Positions 47,856 through 56,502 of a stretch of DNA of 64,000 nt are shown here, piece by piece (the first letter of the stretch is position 1; each line of letters opens with the position of its first letter). The notes under the pieces were generated by a model, which worked only from the letters and a program-made list of their open reading frames with translations, had not been told where the DNA came from and made no database searches. Position numbers and translations under genes: made by a program. Origin of the DNA: Candidatus Poribacteria bacterium (GTDB lineage: Bacteria > Poribacteria > WGA-4E > WGA-3G); NCBI GenBank assembly GCA_022827625.1, contig JAJEIE010000029.1, positions 62,001 through 126,000 of the forward strand, given 5' to 3'.

Positions 47856-50726
47856 ATGTCCAATTTTCATACGGAAAACATTGCATCCATATTGAATAAA
47901 TTCAACGCCAACATGGACCAGGGGTTGAGTGCAGATGCCTTTCAGAAAGCGAAAGCGCAGTATGGCAAGAACGAGCTGGATCCAGCGAAAACAGCCTTTT
48001 CCCTTAAGGCGTTTTTAGGACCCCTCTGCACATGGCGCACTCTCGTCTTGACGTTAGCAACACTCACCCTCATCATCTGCTTTGCTAATGGGGCAAGCGG
48101 CATCAGTCTCCACACCATAGGACTCGTTGGTGCTGTTTTGGCTATGCACATCGGTTGGGCATATCTGACAGATCACCGCAGTCAGAATCGTGATAACAAC
48201 AGACACCAACTGATGGTACACAGTATCAAAGTTATCCGACAAGGAAAAATTGATTACTGTCCACCTGAGGACATCGTGCCAGGGGATCTACTTCCCTTGA
48301 GTTCTGGTGACTATGTTCCAGCTGATGCGAGAATTATTGAATCTGAAGGCCTGATGATTGACGAATCAGCACTCTTTGGGACTGAGGAACCTGTTGCGAA
48401 GATCAGCATAGATATTTCAGAGGCAAATGTGCCACCACAACGGCAAAAAAACATGGCGTTTGCTGGGACGTATGTCACAGCCGGACACGGCTTTGCGATT
48501 GTCGTACAGACAGGTAAGGATTTAGAAATCAAGAAGCAACGTCGCGATGTCCATACTCCTGGCATCCCCAATACGTTAGCCGAGAACGAGACGCAAAGTC
48601 TGCATACTATTATGAAAGTGGCTGGCGTAATCGTTGCTGGTGTAGCTGTGGGAATCGCGTGGTGGTTTGAATATCAGAATCAGTCAACTGATTGGTATGC
48701 CCTGATATATCTCGGTATCCTTTTTGTTCTTGCCGCCGCTCCACACGACGTTGTTTCCTTGGTCCGACTCTCTTTTTCGCAGCACACCCAAAAATTACTG
48801 GAGAAAGGTGTTATCTTACGTAACTCACGTACCCTCGAAAAATTGAGTCGTATTACTGCCTTCTGTGCAAATGAAAACGGTCTCTCAACGACACGCGCGC
48901 TGACGATATCCAACCTGTTCGTGGATGAACAACTCATTGACAGCCATACGTGGCAAACGTGGTTAAACTCCTTACAAGATTCCACGCCGGAAGAGCGACA
49001 AGAGACAATCGCGTCAATGCCGACGGGCGGAAAAATCCCACAAGGTGCGCCGCACTTGGTGTTCACAGCCGGTCTTGGCACTTCCAATGGACAGCAGTCG
49101 AATAATTCTGAGACCTCCGATACGGAAGAAAACTGGTCAACAGAACAACCCGTTGGTGTTCTTTCATTGCAAGCAGCTATCCAGAAAACGATGGAACAAC
49201 TCGGCTATCAACCCAATGCCGTGAGTGCCCAACTTCCATTGGTGGATTCATACCCAGCTACACGGAACTATGGATATCAAACGCAAGTGTTTGAGTCGGG
49301 TCCAGAAGACTATCTCAACGTCATCTTCGGAGAGGGACAAACGGTGCTGGATACCTGTGCTTATGTCCTCATCGAGGGTGAACTTGTCCCGATGCAAGAC
49401 GATCGTTACGAGAGGTACTGTGAGGTTATTGACTATCTACTTACCACCAGAGCGGAGGTTTATGGTGTCGCTTTCCACTCTTCCGATGTCATTTTGAAAC
49501 CACAAGAGGTAGAAGATAATGCGATCTTTTTAGGGTTTATTGCCCTCTCTGTCAGCAGCGGCGAAGAAACAAAGGAGGTGCTGAAATCTAGCCTTGATAC
49601 CGGACTCAAAGTAATCCTCATGGCTGAAGATAAAAAACAGCAGACTATTGACTTCGCTAAGGACCTCGGGCTGATTCACAATCGAAAGTCTGTCGTATCA
49701 AGCGAAGAACTGGACGCCGTCTCACGTGAAGAATTCGATGACCACGTCTCAAAATGGCTCGCTTACTCCCAACCGACATGGGAACAGCGCCGGAACATTG
49801 TTCTCAGTTTGAAACGCCAAGGACATTCCGTCGGGTTTTTGGGTGAAAACAGAAACGATTTGCGAGCGATGAACGTCTCAAATATCACCCTTGCAGATAG
49901 TAGTAAGGCACCGCATGTCGTACAAGCATTTGCCGACGGATTGATTGATAAAAAGGGTTTCCAAGCAGTGAGAGATGGATTGCTTTACGTACGCGAAGCG
50001 TATCACAACATCGCAGGTTTTTTAAGGTGGAGTTTCTCCTGTACGCTCTCCTTACTGCTGACCCTTACTTTTGGGACAGTTTTACACTACCTCTATAAAC
50101 TCCCTATGCCTTTGACGTTGACGCAGGTAATTTGGGTGCAATTTCTCTTAACGTTGCTGCCATCATTAGGAGTCGGTACGGAAAAGATATTCGCCGATGA
50201 AAAACATCACCGTCCGACGCTATTTTCAGGTTCACGTTTCTTGTCCAAAACAACACCGGTCGATATTATTTGCCGCTCTGTAACGATTAGTCTAATGACG
50301 ATTATCCCGTTCTTCTTTCTTCTCTGGCAGTCTCCGGCTCTCTCCGATCCGCTTGGCGTCTCGACATTACTGAGAGATGTATTCTCGACTTCACATTCAA
50401 CAGATCCAAACGCCTCAGATATTTCGGTAGCACGCACAGTGGCATGCACCACACTGATTTTTACGCAATTGACGACCTGCTGGCAAACGTTGAGATACCC
50501 CTGGGAATCACTTTTTCACAGGATGTTCGCGAACATGCGGCTGCTCATCACGCTCCTTACCGTCATAGGGCTTCACCTGATCGCTGTTTATGTCGAACCT
50601 CTCCGAGAATTTCTGGGGATGGCACATCTCAAATGGGAATGGCAATGGGCACTTCTGTTTAGTTTGACCTTATTCTTCCTACCGCTGAACTTAGCGATCA
50701 ACGCCAATCCTGATGACGATTATTAG
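47856..50726 (+). CDS. P-type ATPase homologue lacking all catalytic motifs (pseudo-pump)
   Basis: 956 residues from ATG 47856 (47832 or 47817, overlapping thrB, are possible). Domain order is that of type II cation pumps: N-terminal GLSADAFQKAKAQYGKNELDP, membrane helices, actuator domain with IRQGKIDYCPPEDIVPGDLLPLSSGDYVPADARI, more helices, cytoplasmic catalytic region, six C-terminal helices. The key motifs are altered: TGES reads FGTE (174-177), PEGL reads PHDV (296-299), the phosphorylation loop DKTGT reads NENGL with Asn339 for Asp, and GDGVND reads GENRND (663-668). Length, fold and membrane pattern are intact with no stop or frameshift, so it looks like a maintained pseudo-enzyme. 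Confidence 0.85.
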   Translation: MSNFHTENIASILNKFNANMDQGLSADAFQKAKAQYGKNELDPAKTAFSLKAFLGPLCTWRTLVLTLATLTLIICFANGASGISLHTIGLVGAVLAMHIGWAYLTDHRSQNRDNNRHQLMVHSIKVIRQGKIDYCPPEDIVPGDLLPLSSGDYVPADARIIESEGLMIDESALFGTEEPVAKISIDISEANVPPQRQKNMAFAGTYVTAGHGFAIVVQTGKDLEIKKQRRDVHTPGIPNTLAENETQSLHTIMKVAGVIVAGVAVGIAWWFEYQNQSTDWYALIYLGILFVLAAAPHDVVSLVRLSFSQHTQKLLEKGVILRNSRTLEKLSRITAFCANENGLSTTRALTISNLFVDEQLIDSHTWQTWLNSLQDSTPEERQETIASMPTGGKIPQGAPHLVFTAGLGTSNGQQSNNSETSDTEENWSTEQPVGVLSLQAAIQKTMEQLGYQPNAVSAQLPLVDSYPATRNYGYQTQVFESGPEDYLNVIFGEGQTVLDTCAYVLIEGELVPMQDDRYERYCEVIDYLLTTRAEVYGVAFHSSDVILKPQEVEDNAIFLGFIALSVSSGEETKEVLKSSLDTGLKVILMAEDKKQQTIDFAKDLGLIHNRKSVVSSEELDAVSREEFDDHVSKWLAYSQPTWEQRRNIVLSLKRQGHSVGFLGENRNDLRAMNVSNITLADSSKAPHVVQAFADGLIDKKGFQAVRDGLLYVREAYHNIAGFLRWSFSCTLSLLLTLTFGTVLHYLYKLPMPLTLTQVIWVQFLLTLLPSLGVGTEKIFADEKHHRPTLFSGSRFLSKTTPVDIICRSVTISLMTIIPFFFLLWQSPALSDPLGVSTLLRDVFSTSHSTDPNASDISVARTVACTTLIFTQLTTCWQTLRYPWESLFHRMFANMRLLITLLTVIGLHLIAVYVEPLREFLGMAHLKWEWQWALLFSLTLFFLPLNLAINANPDDDY

Positions 50727-50758
50727 TGCTTGATACAATACGCGTTAGAAGGCAGAAG

Positions 50759-52738
50759 TTAGACCCAAAATCCGTAGGTAGGAATTCCTGCAATAATACC
50801 GAGGATCGTCCAGAGACTCCCGATTGTAAATTCTCCCAAGATTAATCCCAAAAAGAACGGCGCTATTTTTCGATGCTTCACCACACCCCCATATTGAAGA
50901 ATAAGCCATTTGACTAACCAACTCATGAAAAGGCAACTCCATGTAACGTTCATGCCCCAACTCGTAGAGATAGCAAACCCAGCGGGGTGGAACGGCCACC
51001 AGACAAACCGCATCCTAAAAAACATTAGCACCGTCGTCAACAGAAAGCCGATTCCCATAAACCCACTTTCAGGTATAAGCGTTTCTTCGGGTGCCTGTAA
51101 CCATCCTGTGAGACGGCGATACGGCTCTATGCCGAAAGCACTCAGAGAGGGCCAATAGGCGCGAACTTCCATGCCGAGTCGATAGCCGCGGTCAATTAAC
51201 GCCCAAAATCCTGCCAATGAACCTAAAACAGTCGCCAGCGTTAAGGCAAAGATGATGCGCCGCATTGTCATGTTTGTCCGCTCCATGATTTTGAAACCTT
51301 CCAACTGGTGGGGCATCGGATGGCTCCGATACGCACGATTAATGAACCAAAACATGGAGAACATAATAAGGTTGCCTCTCCCCAACCGGCGTGTGCCGAC
51401 AGTCCGAGTCAATATTTCGTCTGGTCCCGAATAGTGTAAATCATGTACAGGGGTCCCTAACTCGGCGCGCATCCGAGTTATCGCGATAGAAATCATATAA
51501 TAGATTACAAAAAACGCGAACATCACCCACAACTCGGCACCTCCATAGTAGCAGAAGACGACAAGAAACACCATTACGGCGATAAGACAGAGCGTCGCGG
51601 CTCGGTAAGACATAGGTTCAGATGTCCCTGAATCCGAGGCGGTCGCCTCCGTATTTTCCCGTTGGGTATCTAATCCAAGAACGGTGCGTGCGACGTGTAA
51701 AAGATGTCGCCGACTTGCCCAAATTGCTAAAACACACAGCGCGAGATAACCGCCTGATGCCTGCTCATTCATGTACGGAAAGCGTGGCAGACTCCGAAGT
51801 CCAAGAGCGGCACCGAGAACGCGCATAAATCGCCAATACCAGAAGAAAAACCAACATGAAAATGAGAGGTCCAAGGGAATAAAGAAACCGAGCCCGATAG
51901 CAAATGGATAGAGTGAAAATGGGATTCGTCCCATAGCGTTCCAAGGACTTTCTGTAAAGATTTGAAAACTTCGCACACGCGTCCGGAATTCAGGTAAAAT
52001 TGGGTACAGAAAGTTGATACCATTCCAGAGCGCGAGCGCACCCGCAAGCCCAAAGCCGAGCCACATCAATCTATTTTGAAATAGGCTATTTCGTGGTGTT
52101 TCTGTCAACTGGAGCGGAAGTTGAATTATCGGATAACTGAGTTTTTCGTGTTCGATCCACTGCTTTCGGACGATTATATTGATGCAAAGCATGCCAAAAA
52201 TCAACACAGTAATAAAGGCGGTCCACCAAAGTACAGGCGTTGCCCATCCGAGCAATGTTCTCACCGTATAAAGGGGTAACTCGCCTTCATAGTAGCCGTA
52301 TAAAAGCGTTGTATCACTGACGGTGAGCCACTGCGGGAGAAAGGGAACAAACAACTGCTGCCATTCATTCTCTGGCGTTGCAAAGCGAAACGCATGTCCG
52401 AGCATTGGCACCAAAATTTCAAGCATATCGTGCCCAGCAATACCCGAAGCGATGGAAAGCATTAGGTAAACAACTACCAATTCGCTCTGTGCTAACATCA
52501 AGCGCGGCAGGAAACGCCGTAACAATTGGTTCACACCGATTACCACGAATAGACTAAAGATTACATTAAAAAAGAGGGAAATCGTCACAGGATGTCCTGA
52601 ATACCGGATAACTTCCATCTCAATAACCCAATAGCAGTTAATCGGTATTAGGAAAACAGCGATAAGTATAGATTTGAGTGTGACACCGTGGGCAGGAACT
52701 TGAGACGCTACTAACGAACGGGAAGTTTCAACTTCCAT
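50759..52738 (-). CDS. DUF6785-like multi-span membrane protein
   Basis: 659 residues with about twelve to fourteen hydrophobic segments (ILIAVFLIPINCYWVIEMEV, LMLAQSELVVVYLMLSIASGIAGHDMLE, WWTAFITVLIFGMLCINIIV and others). The pattern SELVVVYLMLSIASGIAGHDMLE, WIEHEKLSYPIIQLPLQLTE, RMRAELGTPVHDLHYSGPD and FHPAGFAISTSWGMNVTW fits the DUF6784/DUF6785 pair known from Planctomycetes and Poribacteria. The layout recalls oligopeptide-transporter-like carriers, but no substrate is known. It stands alone on the minus strand, converging on the pseudo-ATPase gene. Confidence 0.8.
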   Translation of the reverse strand: MEVETSRSLVASQVPAHGVTLKSILIAVFLIPINCYWVIEMEVIRYSGHPVTISLFFNVIFSLFVVIGVNQLLRRFLPRLMLAQSELVVVYLMLSIASGIAGHDMLEILVPMLGHAFRFATPENEWQQLFVPFLPQWLTVSDTTLLYGYYEGELPLYTVRTLLGWATPVLWWTAFITVLIFGMLCINIIVRKQWIEHEKLSYPIIQLPLQLTETPRNSLFQNRLMWLGFGLAGALALWNGINFLYPILPEFRTRVRSFQIFTESPWNAMGRIPFSLYPFAIGLGFFIPLDLSFSCWFFFWYWRFMRVLGAALGLRSLPRFPYMNEQASGGYLALCVLAIWASRRHLLHVARTVLGLDTQRENTEATASDSGTSEPMSYRAATLCLIAVMVFLVVFCYYGGAELWVMFAFFVIYYMISIAITRMRAELGTPVHDLHYSGPDEILTRTVGTRRLGRGNLIMFSMFWFINRAYRSHPMPHQLEGFKIMERTNMTMRRIIFALTLATVLGSLAGFWALIDRGYRLGMEVRAYWPSLSAFGIEPYRRLTGWLQAPEETLIPESGFMGIGFLLTTVLMFFRMRFVWWPFHPAGFAISTSWGMNVTWSCLFMSWLVKWLILQYGGVVKHRKIAPFFLGLILGEFTIGSLWTILGIIAGIPTYGFWV

Positions 52739-52911
52739 ATAAAACAGGACTCCAATGAATGCAAGGTGATTTCGCTTTATTAAGCGGGTGGACCGGTAGG
52801 CATGCTTTTAAAGTTAGAGTCTACAGCAGATGCCAACACACATTTCAGATAAATTTATCACACGCGCCAGAATGTGTCAACTTTTAAAGCCGTTAACCCC
52901 GCAAAATAGAC

Positions 52912-52940
52912 TTTTTTTAACAACCTGTCCGTGCTATAAT
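52912..52940 (+). promoter_or_regulatory. Possible promoter of the prenyltransferase gene
   Basis: A perfect TATAAT at 52935-52940; the position 17 nt upstream is only a T-run, so the -35 is poor. Confidence 0.35.
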
Positions 52941-53006
52941 AGAATTTGCTGTATAGGTGCACATAGCCCTAATTCGCAACTTGCTATAACAAATCAGGAT
53001 CTGAAC

Positions 53007-53810
53007 ATGAATCCATTCCACGCCATCAAAAACCGACTCGAAAGATTTTTCTACAACGCTTATCAGAAGCGTTTGGAATCTGAAGCGAATACGTGGAAAA
53101 TTCCACGCCACATCGGGGTAATCCTTGATGGAAATCGCCGTTACGCCAAAGCGAGCGGACTTGATAATGTTATCAAAGGACACTATGAAGGTGCGGATAA
53201 ACTTGAAGAGGTACTTCACTGGTGCGACGAATTAGGCGTTGAAATCTTCTCAATCTGGATTTTCTCACTTGACAACTTTAAACGCGCATCGCACGAAGTC
53301 GAAGGCATTCTCGGACTTATTGAAGGAAAAATGCGCGAGCTCGTCACAATCAAGGGACTTCACGCGAATCAGATTAAAGTCCGCGCAATGGGACAGATAG
53401 AACTACTCCCACCGAGTCTTCAAGAGGCGATTCGTAACGCAGAGGAAGCAACCCAAAATTACGACAAGTTCATCCTAAATGTCGCTGTCGCTTATGGGGG
53501 CCGCGAAGAAATTATAGAGGCTTTTCGAGGACATCTGAAAGCCGAAAGTGAAAGCGGAAAAACAGTTCGCCAAATTGCGGACGAACTCACTGTAGACAAG
53601 ATAACGCCCTATTTATACACCTCAAACCTCCCGGACCCCGAATTAATCATTCGGACAAGTGGAGAGGTACGACTATCGGGATTTTTGCTTTGGCAAAGCG
53701 TTTATTCAGAATTTTATTTCTGTGATACGTACTGGCCCTCGTTTCGGAAGATTGACTTCCTTCGTGCCTTGCGTGCCTATAGCCAACGCAAACGACGCTT
53801 CGGAAAGTGA
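53007..53810 (+). CDS. uppS: Cis-prenyltransferase (undecaprenyl/short-chain Z-prenyl diphosphate synthase)
   Basis: 267 residues from ATG 53007 with AGGA at 7 nt; the 59-codon upstream extension is Cys-rich non-coding sequence. IPRHIGVILDGNRRYAKASGL holds the catalytic Asp; HYEGADKLEEVLHWCDELGVEIFSIWIFSLDNFKR and IRTSGEVRLSGFLLWQSVYSEFYF are the other signatures. UppS makes the C55 carrier for peptidoglycan and LPS. DGNRRYA and the IWIFSLDNFKR segment are nearer to actinobacterial short-chain (Z-farnesyl) and archaeal enzymes than to the DGNGRWA of E. coli UppS, so product length is uncertain. The N-terminal 30 residues are amphipathic. Confidence 0.88.
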   Translation: MNPFHAIKNRLERFFYNAYQKRLESEANTWKIPRHIGVILDGNRRYAKASGLDNVIKGHYEGADKLEEVLHWCDELGVEIFSIWIFSLDNFKRASHEVEGILGLIEGKMRELVTIKGLHANQIKVRAMGQIELLPPSLQEAIRNAEEATQNYDKFILNVAVAYGGREEIIEAFRGHLKAESESGKTVRQIADELTVDKITPYLYTSNLPDPELIIRTSGEVRLSGFLLWQSVYSEFYFCDTYWPSFRKIDFLRALRAYSQRKRRFGK

Positions 53811-53812
53811 AA

Positions 53813-53975
53813 TGGTTATTAGTTGTTAGGGCGCTGCGCTCTCGGGGCGTTCCGCTTCACTCCACTGTCGGCTGTCAGTTAAGCCCTGTGGTGGTTGCGC
53901 AGCTTTTACACGACACAAACCCACGACTGACTGCTGAAAGCGCAGCGACCTGACCGCTGACCGCTATAAGGAACA
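53813..53975. repeat. Composite repeat: heptads and GGGCGTTCCGC element
   Basis: GGTTATT AGTTGTT AGGGCG follows the stop of the prenyltransferase gene, then GGGGCGTTCCGCTTCACTCCACT (53844-53866), CTGTCGG CTGTCAG TTAAGCC, and near the end CTGACTG CTGAAAG CGCAGCGA CCTGACCG CTGACCG CTATAAGG. The second block matches 46852-46882. Confidence 0.75.
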
Positions 53976-53980
53976 GATAC

Positions 53981-54748
53981 ATGCGATTTGGAATTTGTAC
54001 GAGTTTAGACAATGTTAATCGGCTCGCAGAAGTTGGATATGACTATATTGAATTAGGTGTCCAAAGGGCACTAATACCCGAAGCGGATGAAGCGGAATTT
54101 CAGAAAATTCGTGAGCAAGTAGCGAAAGCCCCGCTAAAGCCAGAATCGTACTCCGGGTTTATTCCAGGGGATCTGCGCGTGGTAGGCGATACGGTGGACT
54201 TTCCACGCCTGTCCGGCTATGTGGAAACCGCCTGTCGCAGAGCCAACGAAATTGGCGGGGAGATTATTGTCTACGGTAGTAGCGGTTCACGGAACATAGC
54301 GGAAGGTTACTCTCGCGAACGGGCATTATCCCAAATCGCTGAATTCCTCGATATGGCGGCAGATCACGCCGAAGCACACAACATGACGATTGTCATCGAG
54401 CCAATTTGTCGGCGAGAAGGCAATATCCTTAAAACAGTCGCAGATGGACTCGCTATGGCAAAACGGGTCAATCGCAAAGGTATCAGAGCATTGGCGGATC
54501 TCTACCACATCTGGCAGGAAAAGGAACCGATGCAAAACATCGTGGACGCCGCCGAGTGGCTTGCGCATGTCCATATTGCAGAACCTGTTAAACGCTCTTA
54601 TCCGGGAAATGACGATTTTGACTTTACAGATTTTTTCGCAGCACTTCGGAAAGCCGGATATGACGGTCGTGTTTCATGTGAGTGCCAGTTTGATAACTTC
54701 GATGCAGATGTTGAGACTGCTCTGAAAACTATGAAGGCTTACGTCTAA
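53981..54748 (+). CDS. Sugar phosphate isomerase/epimerase (TIM barrel)
   Basis: 255 residues, SD AAGGAAC. MRFGICTSLDNVNRLAEVGYDYIELGVQ, GEIIVYGSSGSRNI, MTIVIEPICRREGNIL (first metal Glu), IRALADLYHIWQEKEP (Asp and His), AHVHIAEP and GRVSCECQFDN (last Glu) mark the AP-endonuclease-type barrel with all four ligand positions. Resembles the shorter IolE/KguE-like members. Substrate unknown; the RsgA gene follows after 44 bp, with no functional link expected. Confidence 0.87.
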   Translation: MRFGICTSLDNVNRLAEVGYDYIELGVQRALIPEADEAEFQKIREQVAKAPLKPESYSGFIPGDLRVVGDTVDFPRLSGYVETACRRANEIGGEIIVYGSSGSRNIAEGYSRERALSQIAEFLDMAADHAEAHNMTIVIEPICRREGNILKTVADGLAMAKRVNRKGIRALADLYHIWQEKEPMQNIVDAAEWLAHVHIAEPVKRSYPGNDDFDFTDFFAALRKAGYDGRVSCECQFDNFDADVETALKTMKAYV

Positions 54749-54792
54749 AAGATTCCTAACTGTAGTGTCAATTTTTTCCACGCTTTTAGGGG

Positions 54793-55749
54793 GTGGAGTT
54801 TATCCTTACACGCGAACAAGGCAGAGTTATCCGCGCACGAACAGGGTTTTATGATGTTCAATACGGAGATCTTACCCTGCGCTGCACACTCCGCGGCACC
54901 CTCAAACGGAAACGTCGCTCTGAAACAGGACGGAGACTATACGCCGATCCAGTTGCTGTCGGTGACAGGGTTGTTTTCACGCAACTCGATGCAGAGGAAG
55001 GTGTGGTAGAAGATATTCTACCCCGCCAGACGAAATTCTCGCGGCAATACGCAGGAAAGCACGGTGATATTGAACAGGTCATCGTTGCCAACGCCCATCA
55101 AATCGTGGCGGTTGTCTCAACGCTAATGCCCCCGCTCAACTTCAGGACGCTGGACAGATTCTTAATCTTGGCTGAGGCGGGCGATATGGAAGCGGTTATC
55201 TGCTTAAATAAAATGGATTTAGTGGATACAACGCAACAAGAGGAATTCTCGGAGGCGTTTGTCAATTACGAGAAGTTGGGGTATCAAGTCCTTTATACCA
55301 GCATCAACATCCCAGAGAGCCTTGAAGCACTTCGGCACGCGCTCACGGATAAATTCAGTGTGATTGTCGGTGCGTCTGGTGTCGGGAAGTCGAGCCTCTT
55401 GAACGCATTACAACCCAACTTAGGATTGCGGACGGGTGAAGTCGGCATTAAAACGCAGAAGGGTCGGCATACAACTACACTTGTGGAACTCTTCTCGTTA
55501 GACTTCGGCGGCGAGGTCGCCGATACTCCGGGTATCCGAGAGGTTGGATTATGGGGTGTTGATACCGAAAATTTAGAATACTATTTCCCAGAGATGGAAC
55601 CTTATCTCGGCACTTGCAAATATAACGACTGCGCGCACGTCGCGGAACCCGATTGTGCCGTTCAGGATGCAGTCGAAACTGGTGAGATACACCCCGAACG
55701 CTATCGGAGCTACGTTGTGCTGCGCACGGGGGATATGACAGAGATTTAA
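54793..55749 (+). CDS. rsgA: Ribosome small subunit-dependent GTPase A
   Basis: 318 residues; GTG start at 54793 (SD partly overlaps, so the exact start is uncertain). An OB-fold (RCTLRGTLKRKRR...PVAVGDRVVF) is followed by a circularly permuted GTPase: G4 NKMD comes first, then G1 GASGVGKSS (193-201), a KTQKGRHTTT switch region and G3 DTPGI. A zinc knuckle CKYNDCAHVAEPDC ends the protein. RsgA helps 30S subunit maturation. The stop overlaps the convergent nucleotidyltransferase stop (TTAA). Confidence 0.95.
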   Translation: MEFILTREQGRVIRARTGFYDVQYGDLTLRCTLRGTLKRKRRSETGRRLYADPVAVGDRVVFTQLDAEEGVVEDILPRQTKFSRQYAGKHGDIEQVIVANAHQIVAVVSTLMPPLNFRTLDRFLILAEAGDMEAVICLNKMDLVDTTQQEEFSEAFVNYEKLGYQVLYTSINIPESLEALRHALTDKFSVIVGASGVGKSSLLNALQPNLGLRTGEVGIKTQKGRHTTTLVELFSLDFGGEVADTPGIREVGLWGVDTENLEYYFPEMEPYLGTCKYNDCAHVAEPDCAVQDAVETGEIHPERYRSYVVLRTGDMTEI

Positions 55750-56435
55750 AACGACGAAAAATGTTCACGCGCATAAGCCAACCGTTCTGGCACACCGATA
55801 TCGATCCAGTCTGCATCTGTCTGTAACGCATAAAGATTAGAAACAAACGGAAAAACGTCTCGCTCGAGAGAAAAAACCGCTTGTCCTTTCGGAAATGCGT
55901 CAGCGATACTTTGATCGAAGAGATATATCGCACCGTTGACATATCCGGCGCGATGGATAGGTTGTTTTTCACGGAATGCCTGAATTTTTCCGTTGCTATC
56001 GGACACAATCTCGCCGTAAGGACGGATATCGGAGACATGCACACTCAGGAGTATCCCTGCCATTTCTTCATGAAACTGAGTCAACATCTCTCGAAGTGAA
56101 AAGTTCCCAATCAGAATATCGCCGTTGAGCACAAAAAAGGGTGATGTCTCAACCTGCTTCATGGCGTTCTGCACTGCACCACCCGTACCCAGTCTCTTTT
56201 CCTCTTTGGCATAGCGGATACGCATGCCAGCATAAACTTCACCGACGCGTTCATAAAGCACATCGTGCAGGTGTCCTGACGCAAGGACGACCTCGGTAAC
56301 ATCGGCATCCTTTAACAAATGGATTTGCCACTCCAAGACGGTTTTCCCAGCGATTTCTAACAAGATTTTCGGGAGCGTTTTCGCTGTCTCACCGAGCCGC
56401 GTCGCGAGACCGCCGCACAGAATAATGGCTTGCAC
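55746..56435 (-). CDS. Sugar-1-phosphate nucleotidyltransferase (HddC/mannose-1-P guanylyltransferase-like)
   Basis: 229 residues; GTG start at 56435. AIILCGGLATRLGETAKTLPKILLEIAGKTVLEWQI is the nucleotide-binding start (the usual GG-x-G/A-TRL ... PK), with FFVLNGDILIG (metal Asp) and GYVNGAIYLFDQSI. ADWIDIGVPERLAYA ends the fold. No acyltransferase domain. Length and motifs suit GDP-heptose or GDP-mannose type enzymes, which feed envelope glycan synthesis; the family 9 glycosyltransferase at 10280 would be a natural consumer of heptose nucleotides. Substrate not certain. Confidence 0.85.
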   Translation of the reverse strand: MQAIILCGGLATRLGETAKTLPKILLEIAGKTVLEWQIHLLKDADVTEVVLASGHLHDVLYERVGEVYAGMRIRYAKEEKRLGTGGAVQNAMKQVETSPFFVLNGDILIGNFSLREMLTQFHEEMAGILLSVHVSDIRPYGEIVSDSNGKIQAFREKQPIHRAGYVNGAIYLFDQSIADAFPKGQAVFSLERDVFPFVSNLYALQTDADWIDIGVPERLAYAREHFSSF

Positions 56436-56468
56436 CTTTACGTTTCCTCAATCAAATAATACACCCCT

Positions 56469-56493
56469 GCACAAACTAACAGTTTATGCTACA
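56469..56493. repeat. GTAG-type hairpin (AAACT stem family)
   Basis: GCACAAACTAACAGTTTATGCTACAG: on minus CTGTAGC plus a hairpin AAACT/AGTTT, the same family as 2482-2505. Confidence 0.75.
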
Positions 56494-56502
56494 GCGGAAG
56501 AA

